DNA of 9,701 nucleotides from Candidatus Harrisonbacteria bacterium RIFCSPLOWO2_02_FULL_45_10c (GCA_001818705.1 MHJM01000004.1:2459-12159); one strand, 5' to 3'; positions 1-6,065 are shown, numbered from the stretch's first letter. Numbers and translations: made by a program. Notes: generated from the sequence alone by a model not told the origin.

Positions 1-128
1 TAGTCTTCGTACCGAAATGGAAAATGCCAGAGAAGATCTTTGACGGTTTTGATGCCGAGTTTCTGGAGCCGCGCCGTAAATTTTGATCCGACTTCGGGTA
101 TTTTTGAGAGTTCGGTATCTAGCTTCAT
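1..128 (-). CDS. recG: ATP-dependent DNA helicase RecG, N-terminal fragment
   Basis: RecG unwinds branched DNA such as stalled forks and Holliday junctions. Only the first 42 codons are in the window; the gene runs off the left edge. The visible residues include LQKLGIKTVKDLLWHFPFRY followed by ED, the typical start of RecG's N-terminal wedge region (a helix-hairpin-helix-like 'LGI-TV-DLL-FP-RYED' pattern). Two in-frame ATGs exist, at 137 and 128 on the minus strand. A near-perfect extended -10 box (140-148) ends only 2 bp before the first ATG, so a transcript from it would begin at about 131-133 and contain only the second; I therefore prefer 128. No Shine-Dalgarno sequence precedes either. 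Identification rests on a short stretch but the motif is characteristic. Confidence 0.82.
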   Translation of the reverse strand, partial: MKLDTELSKIPEVGSKFTARLQKLGIKTVKDLLWHFPFRYED

Positions 129-139
129 GAGTTGCATAT

Positions 140-148
140 AGTATACCA
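140..148 (-). promoter_or_regulatory. Extended -10 promoter for recG
   Basis: The minus strand reads TGG-TATACT, an extended -10 element (TGn followed by a hexamer one base from consensus). No convincing -35 is needed or seen; TTGCGT lies 15 bp upstream. The expected transcription start falls between the two candidate recG ATGs, giving a 5' leader of only a few bases. Confidence 0.5.
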
Positions 149-262
149 GGTTTCAGTATTACGCAACAGAAAGCTGGCGGTAGGAATCATTGAAAAATAG
201 CCAGAATGTGATATTTTAAGGAGCAGAAACTCTCATTGATATAGGTTAAAATAAAAATATAA

Positions 263-335
263 GCGTCCATAGCTCAGCTGGTAGAGCAGCTCCCTCTTAA
301 GGAGACGGTCCCAGGTTCGATCCCTGGTGGACGCA
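263..335 (+). tRNA. tRNA-Lys (anticodon CTT)
   Basis: A full cloverleaf folds. The acceptor GCGTCCA (263-269) pairs with TGGACGC (328-334). The D-stem is GCTC/GAGC. The anticodon stem 289-293/301-305 has one mismatch at its base. The anticodon loop CTCTTAA has CTT at 296-298, which reads Lys codon AAG. The T-stem CCAGG/CCTGG encloses TTCGATC. The discriminator base is A335. The next bases are CAA, so the CCA end is not encoded and must be added by the enzyme at 3792-5258. A possible -10 is TAAAAT at 247-252; no clear -35 was found. A 20-bp copy of its 3' end recurs at 529-548. Confidence 0.95.
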
Positions 336-339
336 CAAA
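320..339 (+). repeat. Direct repeat copy 1: 3' end of tRNA-Lys
   Basis: These 20 bases cover the last part of the T-loop, the 3' T-stem, the acceptor strand, the discriminator and four bases downstream. They recur without mismatch at 529-548, 209 bp away. A tRNA 3' end duplicated downstream is the classic footprint of tRNA-targeted site-specific integration (attL/attR), but a tandem or decayed tRNA copy would look similar. Confidence 0.8.
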
Positions 340-379
340 TTTAAAAACCCGAGTTATCGGGTTTTTAAATTTTATTTTT
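337..379 (+). terminator. Intrinsic terminator of tRNA-Lys
   Basis: A perfect 16-bp stem, 337-352 with 357-372, encloses a GTTA loop. Its core is CCCGA/TCGGG flanked by A and T runs, and it ends in a T-rich tail (TTTTATTTTTT). It starts two bases after the tRNA discriminator base. The A-rich 5' arm and T-rich 3' arm mean it could work in both directions. Confidence 0.85.
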
Positions 380-380
380 T

Positions 381-528
381 CAGGAATCGAACCAGACGCA
401 CCCCGTATCAGGAAGATAGGAACGAGCGAAGCGAGTGACGTAAGAAACCGAAGGTGTCTTAAGCGGGGGTCGGGGTGCGGCGCATGGTTCGGCAAGCGAG
501 CAGGCTATCCAGCCGCGAGTGAAGCGAA
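381..528. other. Structured insert between tRNA-Lys 3'-end copies
   Basis: This stretch has no plausible gene. It begins with an inverted T-arm-like sequence (CAGGAATCGAACC, 381-393). It contains an imperfect long hairpin: CGAACCA (388-394) pairs with TGGTTCG (485-491) and CGCACCCCG (397-405) with CGGGGTGCG (471-479). Inside the loop is a smaller hairpin, 441-449 with 453-461, around a GAA loop with one mismatch. The bases GGTTCG (486-491) followed, after 37 extra bases (492-528), by ATCCCTGG look like a tRNA-Lys T-arm split inside its loop. The 37-bp piece holds its own GGCT/AGCC hairpin. The motif GCGAGTGA occurs twice (431-438, 515-522). It could be a relic of an integrated element, a decayed tRNA copy, or a structured RNA. 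I cannot decide between these from sequence alone. Confidence 0.55.
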
Positions 529-548
529 ATCCCTGGTGGACGCACAAA
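529..548 (+). repeat. Direct repeat copy 2: displaced tRNA-Lys 3' end
   Basis: Exact 20-bp copy of 320-339, including the acceptor strand TGGACGC. No complete tRNA precedes it, so it is not a functional tRNA. Like the real gene, it is followed at once by an intrinsic terminator, although that hairpin's core differs from the first one. Confidence 0.8.
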
Positions 549-588
549 AATTAAAACTGCCAAATTTTCGGCAGTTTTAATTTATTGC
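548..588 (+). terminator. Second intrinsic terminator after tRNA 3'-end copy
   Basis: A perfect 14-bp stem, 548-561 with 570-583, has core ACTGCC/GGCAGT and an 8-base loop, followed by a short T-rich tail. It probably was the original terminator of tRNA-Lys before the 209-bp interruption, or belongs to the duplicated copy. It also insulates the surface-protein unit that begins at 648. Confidence 0.7.
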
Positions 589-610
589 TTACCATGTGGA
601 TAACTTTATA

Positions 611-637
611 TTGATTCAAAAATCCATGTGCTATAGT
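611..637 (+). promoter_or_regulatory. Extended -10 promoter of the 648-3632 operon
   Basis: TGC-TATAGT at 629-637 is an extended -10 element. TTGATT at 611-616 is a possible -35 with a short 15-bp spacer. Transcription should begin at about 644, so the mRNA would have only 3-5 bases before the ATG at 648. No Shine-Dalgarno sequence is present. Confidence 0.55.
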
Positions 638-647
638 TAATTTAACT

Positions 648-908
648 ATGGAAGAAAGCAGTAAAAAATCTTTATTTACCGCGATAGAAATAATCGGAGT
701 TTTAGCTATTATCGCCGGCGGCCTTTGGTATTGGTTCGTCGGGCGCCAAGCCGTTGAAGAAGAGCCATTGCCGACTTATCTTTCGGAAGAAGCCACGCAA
801 GCTTTGGAAACGGCGCAAAATCCGGTGAAAAACTTGGCGGAAACCAATCCATTTAAAGAAGAAGAAACTAATCCTTTATTAAATAAATATAAAAACCCAT
901 TTGAATAA
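648..908 (+). CDS. Small single-pass membrane protein with NPF motifs
   Basis: This 86-residue protein has no family I can name with certainty. A short basic/polar N-terminus is followed by one hydrophobic helix at about residues 11-31, ending with Trp-Tyr-Trp-Phe. The rest (32-86) is acidic and soluble. By the positive-inside rule the direction is ambiguous (lysines before, one arginine after the helix), but an N-in, C-out topology is plausible. The C-terminal 30 residues carry four Asn-Pro motifs at 58, 67, 75 and 83; two read NPF, including the C-terminal NPFE. Similar NPF-ending small proteins occur near envelope genes in CPR genomes, as far as I recall. The stop codon directly abuts the ATG of the 907-residue secreted protein, so the two are almost certainly co-transcribed and translationally coupled; it may anchor, chaperone or help export that partner (inference). 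Confidence 0.8.
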   Translation: MEESSKKSLFTAIEIIGVLAIIAGGLWYWFVGRQAVEEEPLPTYLSEEATQALETAQNPVKNLAETNPFKEEETNPLLNKYKNPFE

Positions 909-3632
909 ATGAAAAAAATATATTTATCAGCGATTTTTTCGGTCTTATTGGCTTCCGGCCTGCTGATTGGGTTAGCGCTTCAAGCGGAAACCGCCAAAGG
1001 AAATTCTTCGGTTTCGGCTAAAAAACAGAGCAATGGATACTACACAATCACTATCAAAGATCCGCAAGGCCTTAAAAGTTTTGCTTTAAAATCGCCTGGC
1101 AACTTGCCTTATAGCGGCGATTTAGCGGAATGCCCAAGAGTTTTTGTGATAGACAATGTCAGCCCATCCGTAGTGAATGATTTTTCCGGAGAAGTAGATG
1201 CCGATATTTTTGATTGCCAAAACAACACGGATGAACTGGCGATTCCGGAGATCGGCGATAAAAAATCGGTGGTAGGCAAGCGCGAAGAACCGCCAGCGCC
1301 GCCAGCCAAACCGGCGTCGGCAGCCCCCGCCGCTCCTTCGGAAGTTGCGCCAGCCGTAACCGAACCGACCGTTGGCGCGCCGGCAGAAATTGTTTATCCG
1401 GTTTCCGAGCTGGGCGGCTGCGCCGATAAAGATGCGTGTAAAGTTTATTGCGAAGAACCGGGAAATATGCGGAGCTGTGTTGATTTTGCGGAAAGCCATA
1501 ATTTAATAACTCCCAAAGAAGCCGAAGAAGGGCGAAAATTCAGCAGCATCGTGAATAGCCGCGGCGGCGGGCCAGGAGGATGCAAAACTCGGGAAGCTTG
1601 CGAGGCCTATTGCGAAAACACGGACAATATTAATGAATGCTTGGCTTTTGCGGAAGACAATGATTTGGTGGAAGCCAAAGACTTGGAGGAGATGCGGAAA
1701 GTAGCCAAGCTTTTAAAAGAGGGAACAGAGTTTCCGGGCGGCTGTAAAAGCAAATCCCAATGCGAAGCTTATTGCGCCGAGCCGGATAACATGGAAGCTT
1801 GTTTAGTGTTCGCGGAAAAAGCCGGATTTATTCCGCCGGAAGAATTAGAGATGGCAAGAAAAGTTGTGCCATTAATGAAGGCCGGTAAAACGCCGGGCGG
1901 CTGCAAATCTAAAGAGGCCTGCGAAGCTTATTGTGAAAACCCGGACAATATGGATGCCTGCATTGCTTTTGGGGAACAAATGGGCTTTATTAGTCCGGAA
2001 GAATTGACAATTATTAAAAAAACCGGCGGCAAAGGTCCGGGCGGTTGCCGAGGCAAAAAACAATGCGAGGATTTTTGCCAGAGTCCGGAAAATCAAGAAA
2101 CCTGTTTTAATTTTGGCAAAGACAACGGCTTAATTTCCGAAGACGACTTAAAGCAAATGGAAGAAGGCATGAGCTTTATTCGCGACGCCTTAAGCGATGA
2201 ATCTACCGAATTAGCCCAATGCCTGAAAGAACAATTAGGTTCGGATAATGTTTCCCGGGTACAGGGCGGCCAGCCGATTTTTGACCGAAATATTGAAGAA
2301 AAATTAAGAGGATGTTTTGAACAGTTTCCGCCGGAAGGAATGGGCGGTCCCGGCGGTCCAGGGGGATTTAGCGGACCAGGCGGTTGCTCTAATCAAGAAG
2401 AATGCCAAGCTTATTGCGAAGAGAATCCGGAAGAATGTGAGGGATTTGAACCTCCGGGCGGAGGCGGACCAGGTGGTCCTGGCGGTTTTTCTGGTCCAGG
2501 CGGTTGCCAATCTCCGGAAGAATGCCAAGCCTATTGTGAAGAAAATCCGGAGGAATGCGAGGATTTTAGCCCTCCAGGAGGCGGAGGTGGTTTTGGCCCA
2601 CCTAGTGGAGGAGGCGGTGGTTTTGGGCCTCCGGGCGGCGGTGGACAAGGTGGCGGCGGATTTCCTGGCGGTCCAGGCGGATGCCAAAGCGCAACAGAAT
2701 GTATAACTTATTGTACCGATCATTACACTGACCCAGGCTGTACTTCGTATATTGGCGGTGGAAGCGGAGGTACTGGCGGAGGCGGCACTGGAGGCGGGGG
2801 TACTGGTGTTGGCCTAGTGTGCGATTACGCGCAGCCGCCTACAGGTTGCACTCTTGTTCCGGGACCAAATTATAATTCTCAAACCCAATGCGGATTAGTA
2901 CTTTCTTGCCCCGACAAACCTAAAGCTCAAAGCTGCGTTCCGCCCCCTTCCGGCTTAGTCAGTTGGTTAAATGGGGAATCGCTGTCGGGAGCATCCGGTG
3001 GAGTAACCAGCGCTGCCGGAAAAGTCGGAAATGCGTTTAAGTTTGATGGATCTAGCGGGTACATTAATATGGGAAATCCCGCGAATTTAAATTTTGGAAC
3101 CGGACAATTTTCTTTGGAGGCCTGGTTTAATTGGACTGGCGAAGGGAGAGGACAAGTTGTCAATAACATTATTAGAAAATCAAATTATGGGCCCGGCGCC
3201 GGATCGGGATATTGGTTGAGAATAGGACAAGAATTAGAGTTTTCTGCCGGAGCGACTACTCAATCAGAGGGCCAAAGCATTACTACTGCGCCTATTAGCG
3301 CGGGCGAGTGGCATCATGCCGTGGCCACGAAAGACAGTTCCGGCAATATGCAATTATATGTAGACGGCCGGCAACAGGGCACTATTGTCCGGCAAGCGGC
3401 GAATACCCAATCAACCAGTGGTTCGTCTTTCGCAATTGGGGCCTGGCCTGACCAGCACTCCGAGTTTTTCCACGGTTTGATTGATGAAGTTTCCGTATAC
3501 AATCGGGCGTTAAGCTCGTCCGAAGTCCAAACTATTTTTAACGCTGGCAGCGCCGGGAAGTGCCAGCAAAGCAGCGCCATTGAACCGAAATCACTACTTG
3601 GATTACTGAGAGAATTTATACTCGGAAATTAA
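909..3632 (+). CDS. Secreted Cys4-module repeat protein with LamG domain
   Basis: A 907-residue predicted surface or secreted protein. Residues 1-26 form a Sec signal peptide (MKK, a hydrophobic core, then a likely cut after LALQA). Residues 27-120 form a small unassigned domain with Cys75 and Cys103, and 127-158 is a Pro/Ala linker. Eight Cys4 modules follow, first cysteines at 171, 225, 279, 332, 380, 493, 533 and 592. Full modules read C-x5-C-x3-C-x8-C followed by a helix such as FAEDNDL and a charged segment; modules six and seven are shortened to C-x5-C-x3-C-x6-C. An insertion at about 418-472 has Cys438 and Cys469. Glycine-rich linkers lie at 474-490, 514-530, 555-590 and 616-633. A Cys-rich junction (638-676) leads to a LamG/concanavalin-like domain at about 680-880, with WHHAVATKD, LYVDGR and GLIDEVSVYNRALSSSEV typical of LamG family 3. 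LamG domains usually bind glycans or surface proteins. No sortase or C-terminal membrane anchor is visible. No Shine-Dalgarno; it starts right after the upstream stop. Confidence 0.88.
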   Translation: MKKIYLSAIFSVLLASGLLIGLALQAETAKGNSSVSAKKQSNGYYTITIKDPQGLKSFALKSPGNLPYSGDLAECPRVFVIDNVSPSVVNDFSGEVDADIFDCQNNTDELAIPEIGDKKSVVGKREEPPAPPAKPASAAPAAPSEVAPAVTEPTVGAPAEIVYPVSELGGCADKDACKVYCEEPGNMRSCVDFAESHNLITPKEAEEGRKFSSIVNSRGGGPGGCKTREACEAYCENTDNINECLAFAEDNDLVEAKDLEEMRKVAKLLKEGTEFPGGCKSKSQCEAYCAEPDNMEACLVFAEKAGFIPPEELEMARKVVPLMKAGKTPGGCKSKEACEAYCENPDNMDACIAFGEQMGFISPEELTIIKKTGGKGPGGCRGKKQCEDFCQSPENQETCFNFGKDNGLISEDDLKQMEEGMSFIRDALSDESTELAQCLKEQLGSDNVSRVQGGQPIFDRNIEEKLRGCFEQFPPEGMGGPGGPGGFSGPGGCSNQEECQAYCEENPEECEGFEPPGGGGPGGPGGFSGPGGCQSPEECQAYCEENPEECEDFSPPGGGGGFGPPSGGGGGFGPPGGGGQGGGGFPGGPGGCQSATECITYCTDHYTDPGCTSYIGGGSGGTGGGGTGGGGTGVGLVCDYAQPPTGCTLVPGPNYNSQTQCGLVLSCPDKPKAQSCVPPPSGLVSWLNGESLSGASGGVTSAAGKVGNAFKFDGSSGYINMGNPANLNFGTGQFSLEAWFNWTGEGRGQVVNNIIRKSNYGPGAGSGYWLRIGQELEFSAGATTQSEGQSITTAPISAGEWHHAVATKDSSGNMQLYVDGRQQGTIVRQAANTQSTSGSSFAIGAWPDQHSEFFHGLIDEVSVYNRALSSSEVQTIFNAGSAGKCQQSSAIEPKSLLGLLREFILGN
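1419..2741 (+). repeat. Eight Cys4 protein modules (coding repeat array)
   Basis: Module spacing at protein level is 54, 54, 53 and 48 residues for the first five, then 113 (after an insertion), 40 and 59. The sixth and seventh copies (first cysteine codons at 2385 and 2505) form an exact 40-residue tandem period. In them the 15-residue stretch EECQAYCEENPEECE is identical, while its DNA differs at five positions, all synonymous. Confidence 0.85.
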
Positions 3633-3666
3633 TCCCCCGCATAAGTTATGCGGGGGATTTTTATTT
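3631..3666. terminator. Bidirectional terminator between surface gene and tRNA-Arg
   Basis: The 12-bp stem AATCCCCCGCAT (3631-3642) pairs with ATGCGGGGGATT (3648-3659) around AAGTT, and TTTATTT follows on the plus strand. It overlaps the stop codon of the surface gene (3630-3632). On the minus strand the hairpin follows tRNA-Arg and is trailed by AATTT, so it can serve both convergent transcripts. Confidence 0.85.
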
Positions 3667-3667
3667 G

Positions 3668-3739
3668 TGTCCCCGCCAGGAATTGAACCCGGACTTCGAG
3701 GTTCGAAGCCTCGCGTGATATCCATTTCACTACAGGGAC
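3668..3739 (-). tRNA. tRNA-Arg (anticodon TCG)
   Basis: On the minus strand the acceptor GTCCCTG pairs with CGGGGAC (one G-T pair). The D-stem is GTGA/TCAC. The anticodon stem CGAGG/CCTCG encloses CTTCGAA with anticodon TCG, which reads CGA and related Arg codons. The T-stem is CCGGG/CCTGG (one wobble) around TTCAATT, and the discriminator is A. No CCA is encoded. It is transcribed divergently from the CCA-adding enzyme gene 52 bp away. A possible -10 is TATAGA on the minus strand at 3767-3772, inside the cca promoter region. Confidence 0.94.
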
Positions 3740-3754
3740 AATGCGTTGAAGCCG

Positions 3755-3784
3755 TTTACAGCGCGTTCTATATAAAGCTAGAAT
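3755..3784 (+). promoter_or_regulatory. Promoter of cca
   Basis: TTTACA (3755-3760) and TAGAAT (3779-3784) have an 18-bp spacer. Only 7 bases lie between the -10 and the ATG, so transcription should start at or next to the initiation codon (leaderless mRNA). The same 52-bp gap must hold the tRNA-Arg promoter on the other strand, so the two promoters overlap. Confidence 0.5.
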
Positions 3785-3791
3785 AGAATAA

Positions 3792-5258
3792 ATGAATGAA
3801 TTTCTCAAGAAAGAAATTATTGATGTTGGCACGGCATTGGAAAGCGCCGGTTTTGAGGCGTATTTAGTTGGCGGCTGCGTCCGCGATCTTTTGCTTGGTC
3901 ATGAGCCGAAAGATTGGGATATCACTACGAATGCCAAGCCCGAAGAAATCCAAAAAATTTTTCTGGACAGCGTGTATGAAAATAACTTTGGAACGGTCGG
4001 CATAAAAACTAATTCAGATAATCCCAAATTAAAAATTGTTGAGGTAACTACTTTTCGGCAGGAAGGGAAATATACGGATAAGCGCCATCCCGATGAAATC
4101 AAATTCGCGGAAACTATTGAGGAAGATTTAAGCCGGCGGGATTTTACGGTGAATGCTTTGGCGATGAATCTTGGCCACCAAGAGCGCAGTGCGGTGATTG
4201 ATCCCTATGGCGGACAAAATGATCTGAAAAATAAAATTATTCGCGCCGTTGGCAATCCGGAAGAACGTTTCCAGGAGGACGCGCTGCGGCTGATGCGGGC
4301 GGTGCGTTTTATGGCGCAACTGGGATTTGGGATTGAGGAGCAAACCGAAGCGGCCGTAAAAAAACACGCCGGTATTCTAGAATTCGTTTCCAAGGAGCGG
4401 GTGCGCGACGAATTATCCAAATTATTATCGGCGGAAAAAGCCGCTGATGGCATCCGGAAAATGCAGGGATTGGGTTTATTAAAATTAGTTTTGCCGGAAT
4501 TGGAAGAAGGAGTCGGGATGGGGCAGAATAAACACCACATTTACACGGTTTTTGAACATAATCTCAAATCTTTGGAATACGCGGCAAAAAATGGTTTTCC
4601 GCTGGAACTTCGTTTGGCGTCACTCTTGCATGATGTCGGCAAGCCCCGGTCTAAGCGCGGCGATGGCCCGGATTCAACTTTTTACGGCCACCAGGTGATT
4701 GGAGAGCGGATGGTGTTATCAATGCTTGATCGCCTGCGTTTTTCCAAAGCGATGATTGAAAAAATCGCCCTCTTAGTAAGGGAGCACATGTTCGTGTACG
4801 ATCCAGATACGATGACGGATGCCGGAGCGCGCCGCCTTTTGCGGCGGGTTGGCGAGGAAAATATCAACGACCTTTTTTTGCTTCGGGAGGCGGACCGGAT
4901 TGGTTCCGGCGTGCCGAAGGCCCAGCCGTACCGGCTCCGGCATCTGAAGTTTCGCATTGAAAAAGTCAGCAAAGATCCGATTAGCGCCAAAATGCTCAAG
5001 GTAAACGGCGAAGATATAATGCGGGTGCTGGGGATTGAGCCGTCTGCCAGAATCGGTTTTGTTTTAGCGATCCTTTTAGAGGAAGTGCTGGATGATCCGC
5101 TAGTTAATGTGAAAGAAGTTTTAGTAAAACGGATTCAGGAACTTGGCCTGTTAAGCGACTCGCAATTGCAGGAGATGGCGAAATTCGCGAAAAAATCAGC
5201 GGATAAAGCGCAGTCACGGATTGAAGAAGAAATGAAAAAGAAATATTTTGTTCAGTAG
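3792..5258 (+). CDS. cca: CCA tRNA nucleotidyltransferase with HD domain
   Basis: This enzyme adds or repairs the 3' CCA end of tRNAs using CTP and ATP. The 488-residue protein opens with the class II nucleotidyltransferase head: YLVGGCVRDLLLG (24-36) and the metal-binding DWD (41-43). Then come TTFR (86-89), RRDFTVNALA (115-124) and EDALRLMRAVRF (162-173), the neck motif with the EDxxR element that reads CTP/ATP. An HD-type phosphohydrolase-like domain follows, with HHIYTVFEH (248-256), LLHDVGKP (278-285) and VREHM (329-333), then a helical tail to residue 488. The length suits HD-containing CCA enzymes. A lone CC-adding or A-adding subtype cannot be excluded by eye. None of the three tRNAs in the window encodes CCA, so its activity is required here. 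The start ATG follows the promoter by 7 bp without a Shine-Dalgarno. Its TAG stop touches the stop of the convergent gene. Confidence 0.95.
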   Translation: MNEFLKKEIIDVGTALESAGFEAYLVGGCVRDLLLGHEPKDWDITTNAKPEEIQKIFLDSVYENNFGTVGIKTNSDNPKLKIVEVTTFRQEGKYTDKRHPDEIKFAETIEEDLSRRDFTVNALAMNLGHQERSAVIDPYGGQNDLKNKIIRAVGNPEERFQEDALRLMRAVRFMAQLGFGIEEQTEAAVKKHAGILEFVSKERVRDELSKLLSAEKAADGIRKMQGLGLLKLVLPELEEGVGMGQNKHHIYTVFEHNLKSLEYAAKNGFPLELRLASLLHDVGKPRSKRGDGPDSTFYGHQVIGERMVLSMLDRLRFSKAMIEKIALLVREHMFVYDPDTMTDAGARRLLRRVGEENINDLFLLREADRIGSGVPKAQPYRLRHLKFRIEKVSKDPISAKMLKVNGEDIMRVLGIEPSARIGFVLAILLEEVLDDPLVNVKEVLVKRIQELGLLSDSQLQEMAKFAKKSADKAQSRIEEEMKKKYFVQ

Positions 5259-5966
5259 CTATGGCAGCTCCGGCAATATTTTTTTATAGCTTTCCAGAAT
5301 ATTAAACGCCGCGAAAATAATTTCCAGAATAATAAAGACATTGCCAATACTGACGAGTAGTTGTTGCGACATTATGACTGCCGTAAGGAGGAAGCCGTAT
5401 CCGGCTGTCCAAAAAAAGAATTGCAGCCTGCCGATCACCGATGCCTGTAAATTATCAAGCGAGAAATTACTCACTAATACTTCTTCTTCATCGCCGGGCA
5501 GGCCTTTCAGATATTTAATGATAAAATCTTTAAGATTTATATAAATAAGCAGCAGCTGGAGCGCCCAGATAAGGATGAGGACTTCCAGGCTTAAGAGATG
5601 GTATTCATATATTAGGTAAGATGCCCAAAGAACCAGTACCCCGTCCCGGATATGATCCATCCAGGTTCCGAAAACAGTTACGTTATTATTGTTGCGCGCC
5701 ATCGGGCCGTCAAGGGCATCACTTAGACTGATGATGGCAAGGATGATAAGTTGAGTTGTTAATGGCTGGTGTTGGGCGTGGAGGATAATAGGCACTAAGA
5801 GCAGAATAAAACTTGAAACCGTAATGTGGTTAGCAGTAAGACCGATATTCCAAAGAAACGTGGTGAGTGGTTTTAAGGCCGCATCCCGCCAGTTTTTTTC
5901 GAGCACAGTTAAGAAATGTTCTTTGCGCCGAACAATGAGTTTTTTAATCCGTTGCTTTTTTGGCAT
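5259..5966 (-). CDS. CDP-alcohol phosphatidyltransferase family membrane protein
   Basis: These enzymes transfer a phospho-alcohol or diacylglycerol-phosphate from a CDP-linked donor to make membrane phospholipid headgroups or related lipids. The 235-residue protein has the complete signature D-x2-DG-x2-AR-x8-G-x3-D-x3-D. It runs from Asp83-Ala-Leu-Asp86-Gly through Ala90-Arg91 and Gly100 to Asp104 and Asp108. GLTANHIT (42-49) matches the preceding cytoplasmic helix motif, and several hydrophobic helices follow (about 48-80, 109-145, 180-222). The exact substrate (glycerol-phosphate, inositol-phosphate or other) is not decidable. An open frame extends upstream to 6068 but would cross tRNA-Pro; the ATG at 5966 lies 6 bp after a consensus TATAAT, so it is chosen. 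Its stop codon directly abuts that of cca, so the convergent transcripts must overlap. Confidence 0.9.
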   Translation of the reverse strand: MPKKQRIKKLIVRRKEHFLTVLEKNWRDAALKPLTTFLWNIGLTANHITVSSFILLLVPIILHAQHQPLTTQLIILAIISLSDALDGPMARNNNNVTVFGTWMDHIRDGVLVLWASYLIYEYHLLSLEVLILIWALQLLLIYINLKDFIIKYLKGLPGDEEEVLVSNFSLDNLQASVIGRLQFFFWTAGYGFLLTAVIMSQQLLVSIGNVFIILEIIFAAFNILESYKKILPELP

Positions 5967-5972
5967 ATAACT

Positions 5973-5982
5973 ATTATATACT
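5973..5982. promoter_or_regulatory. Overlapping divergent -10 boxes (lipid enzyme / tRNA-Pro)
   Basis: On the minus strand TATAAT occupies 5973-5978, 6 bp before the phosphatidyltransferase ATG. On the plus strand TATACT occupies 5977-5982, 12 bp before tRNA-Pro. The two hexamers share two base pairs, so RNA polymerase can occupy only one at a time. The -35 for the minus promoter would fall inside tRNA-Pro and is poor; TTGCTT at 5952-5957 is a possible but widely spaced -35 for the tRNA. Confidence 0.55.
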
Positions 5983-5994
5983 AAGTATAAATTA

Positions 5995-6065
5995 CGGAGC
6001 ATCGTATAGTGGTAGTATATGCGCTTCGGGTGCGTAAGGTTTGGGTTCGATTCCCAATGCTCCGA
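5995..6065 (+). tRNA. tRNA-Pro (anticodon CGG)
   Basis: The acceptor CGGAGCA (5995-6001) pairs with TGCTCCG (6058-6064); a 5' C is usual for bacterial tRNA-Pro. The D-arm is weak (GTAT/GTAT with wobble pairs) around AGTGGTA. The anticodon stem TGCGC/GCGTA encloses TTCGGGT, giving anticodon CGG for codon CCG. The T-stem TTGGG/CCCAA encloses TTCGATT. The discriminator is A6065. No CCA is encoded (CAA follows). At 71 nt it is short because of a small D-loop and a four-base variable loop. No strong hairpin terminator follows, only a T6 run at 6084-6089. Confidence 0.92.

Noticed and set aside
274..495. 73-residue open frame on the minus strand over tRNA-Lys and its insert
   Set aside because: It runs antisense through a real tRNA and two hairpins; the RPPGIEPGT stretch is a typical false translation of the T-arm and acceptor of a tRNA.
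2317..2706. 129-residue plus-frame ORF inside the surface protein gene
   Set aside because: It is an out-of-frame shadow of the repeat and Gly-rich coding region; its apparent repeats mirror the Cys modules in the true frame.
1419..2741. CRISPR-like periodic repeats
   Set aside because: The periodicity is a coding repeat of Cys modules with variable DNA, not identical short repeats with unique spacers.
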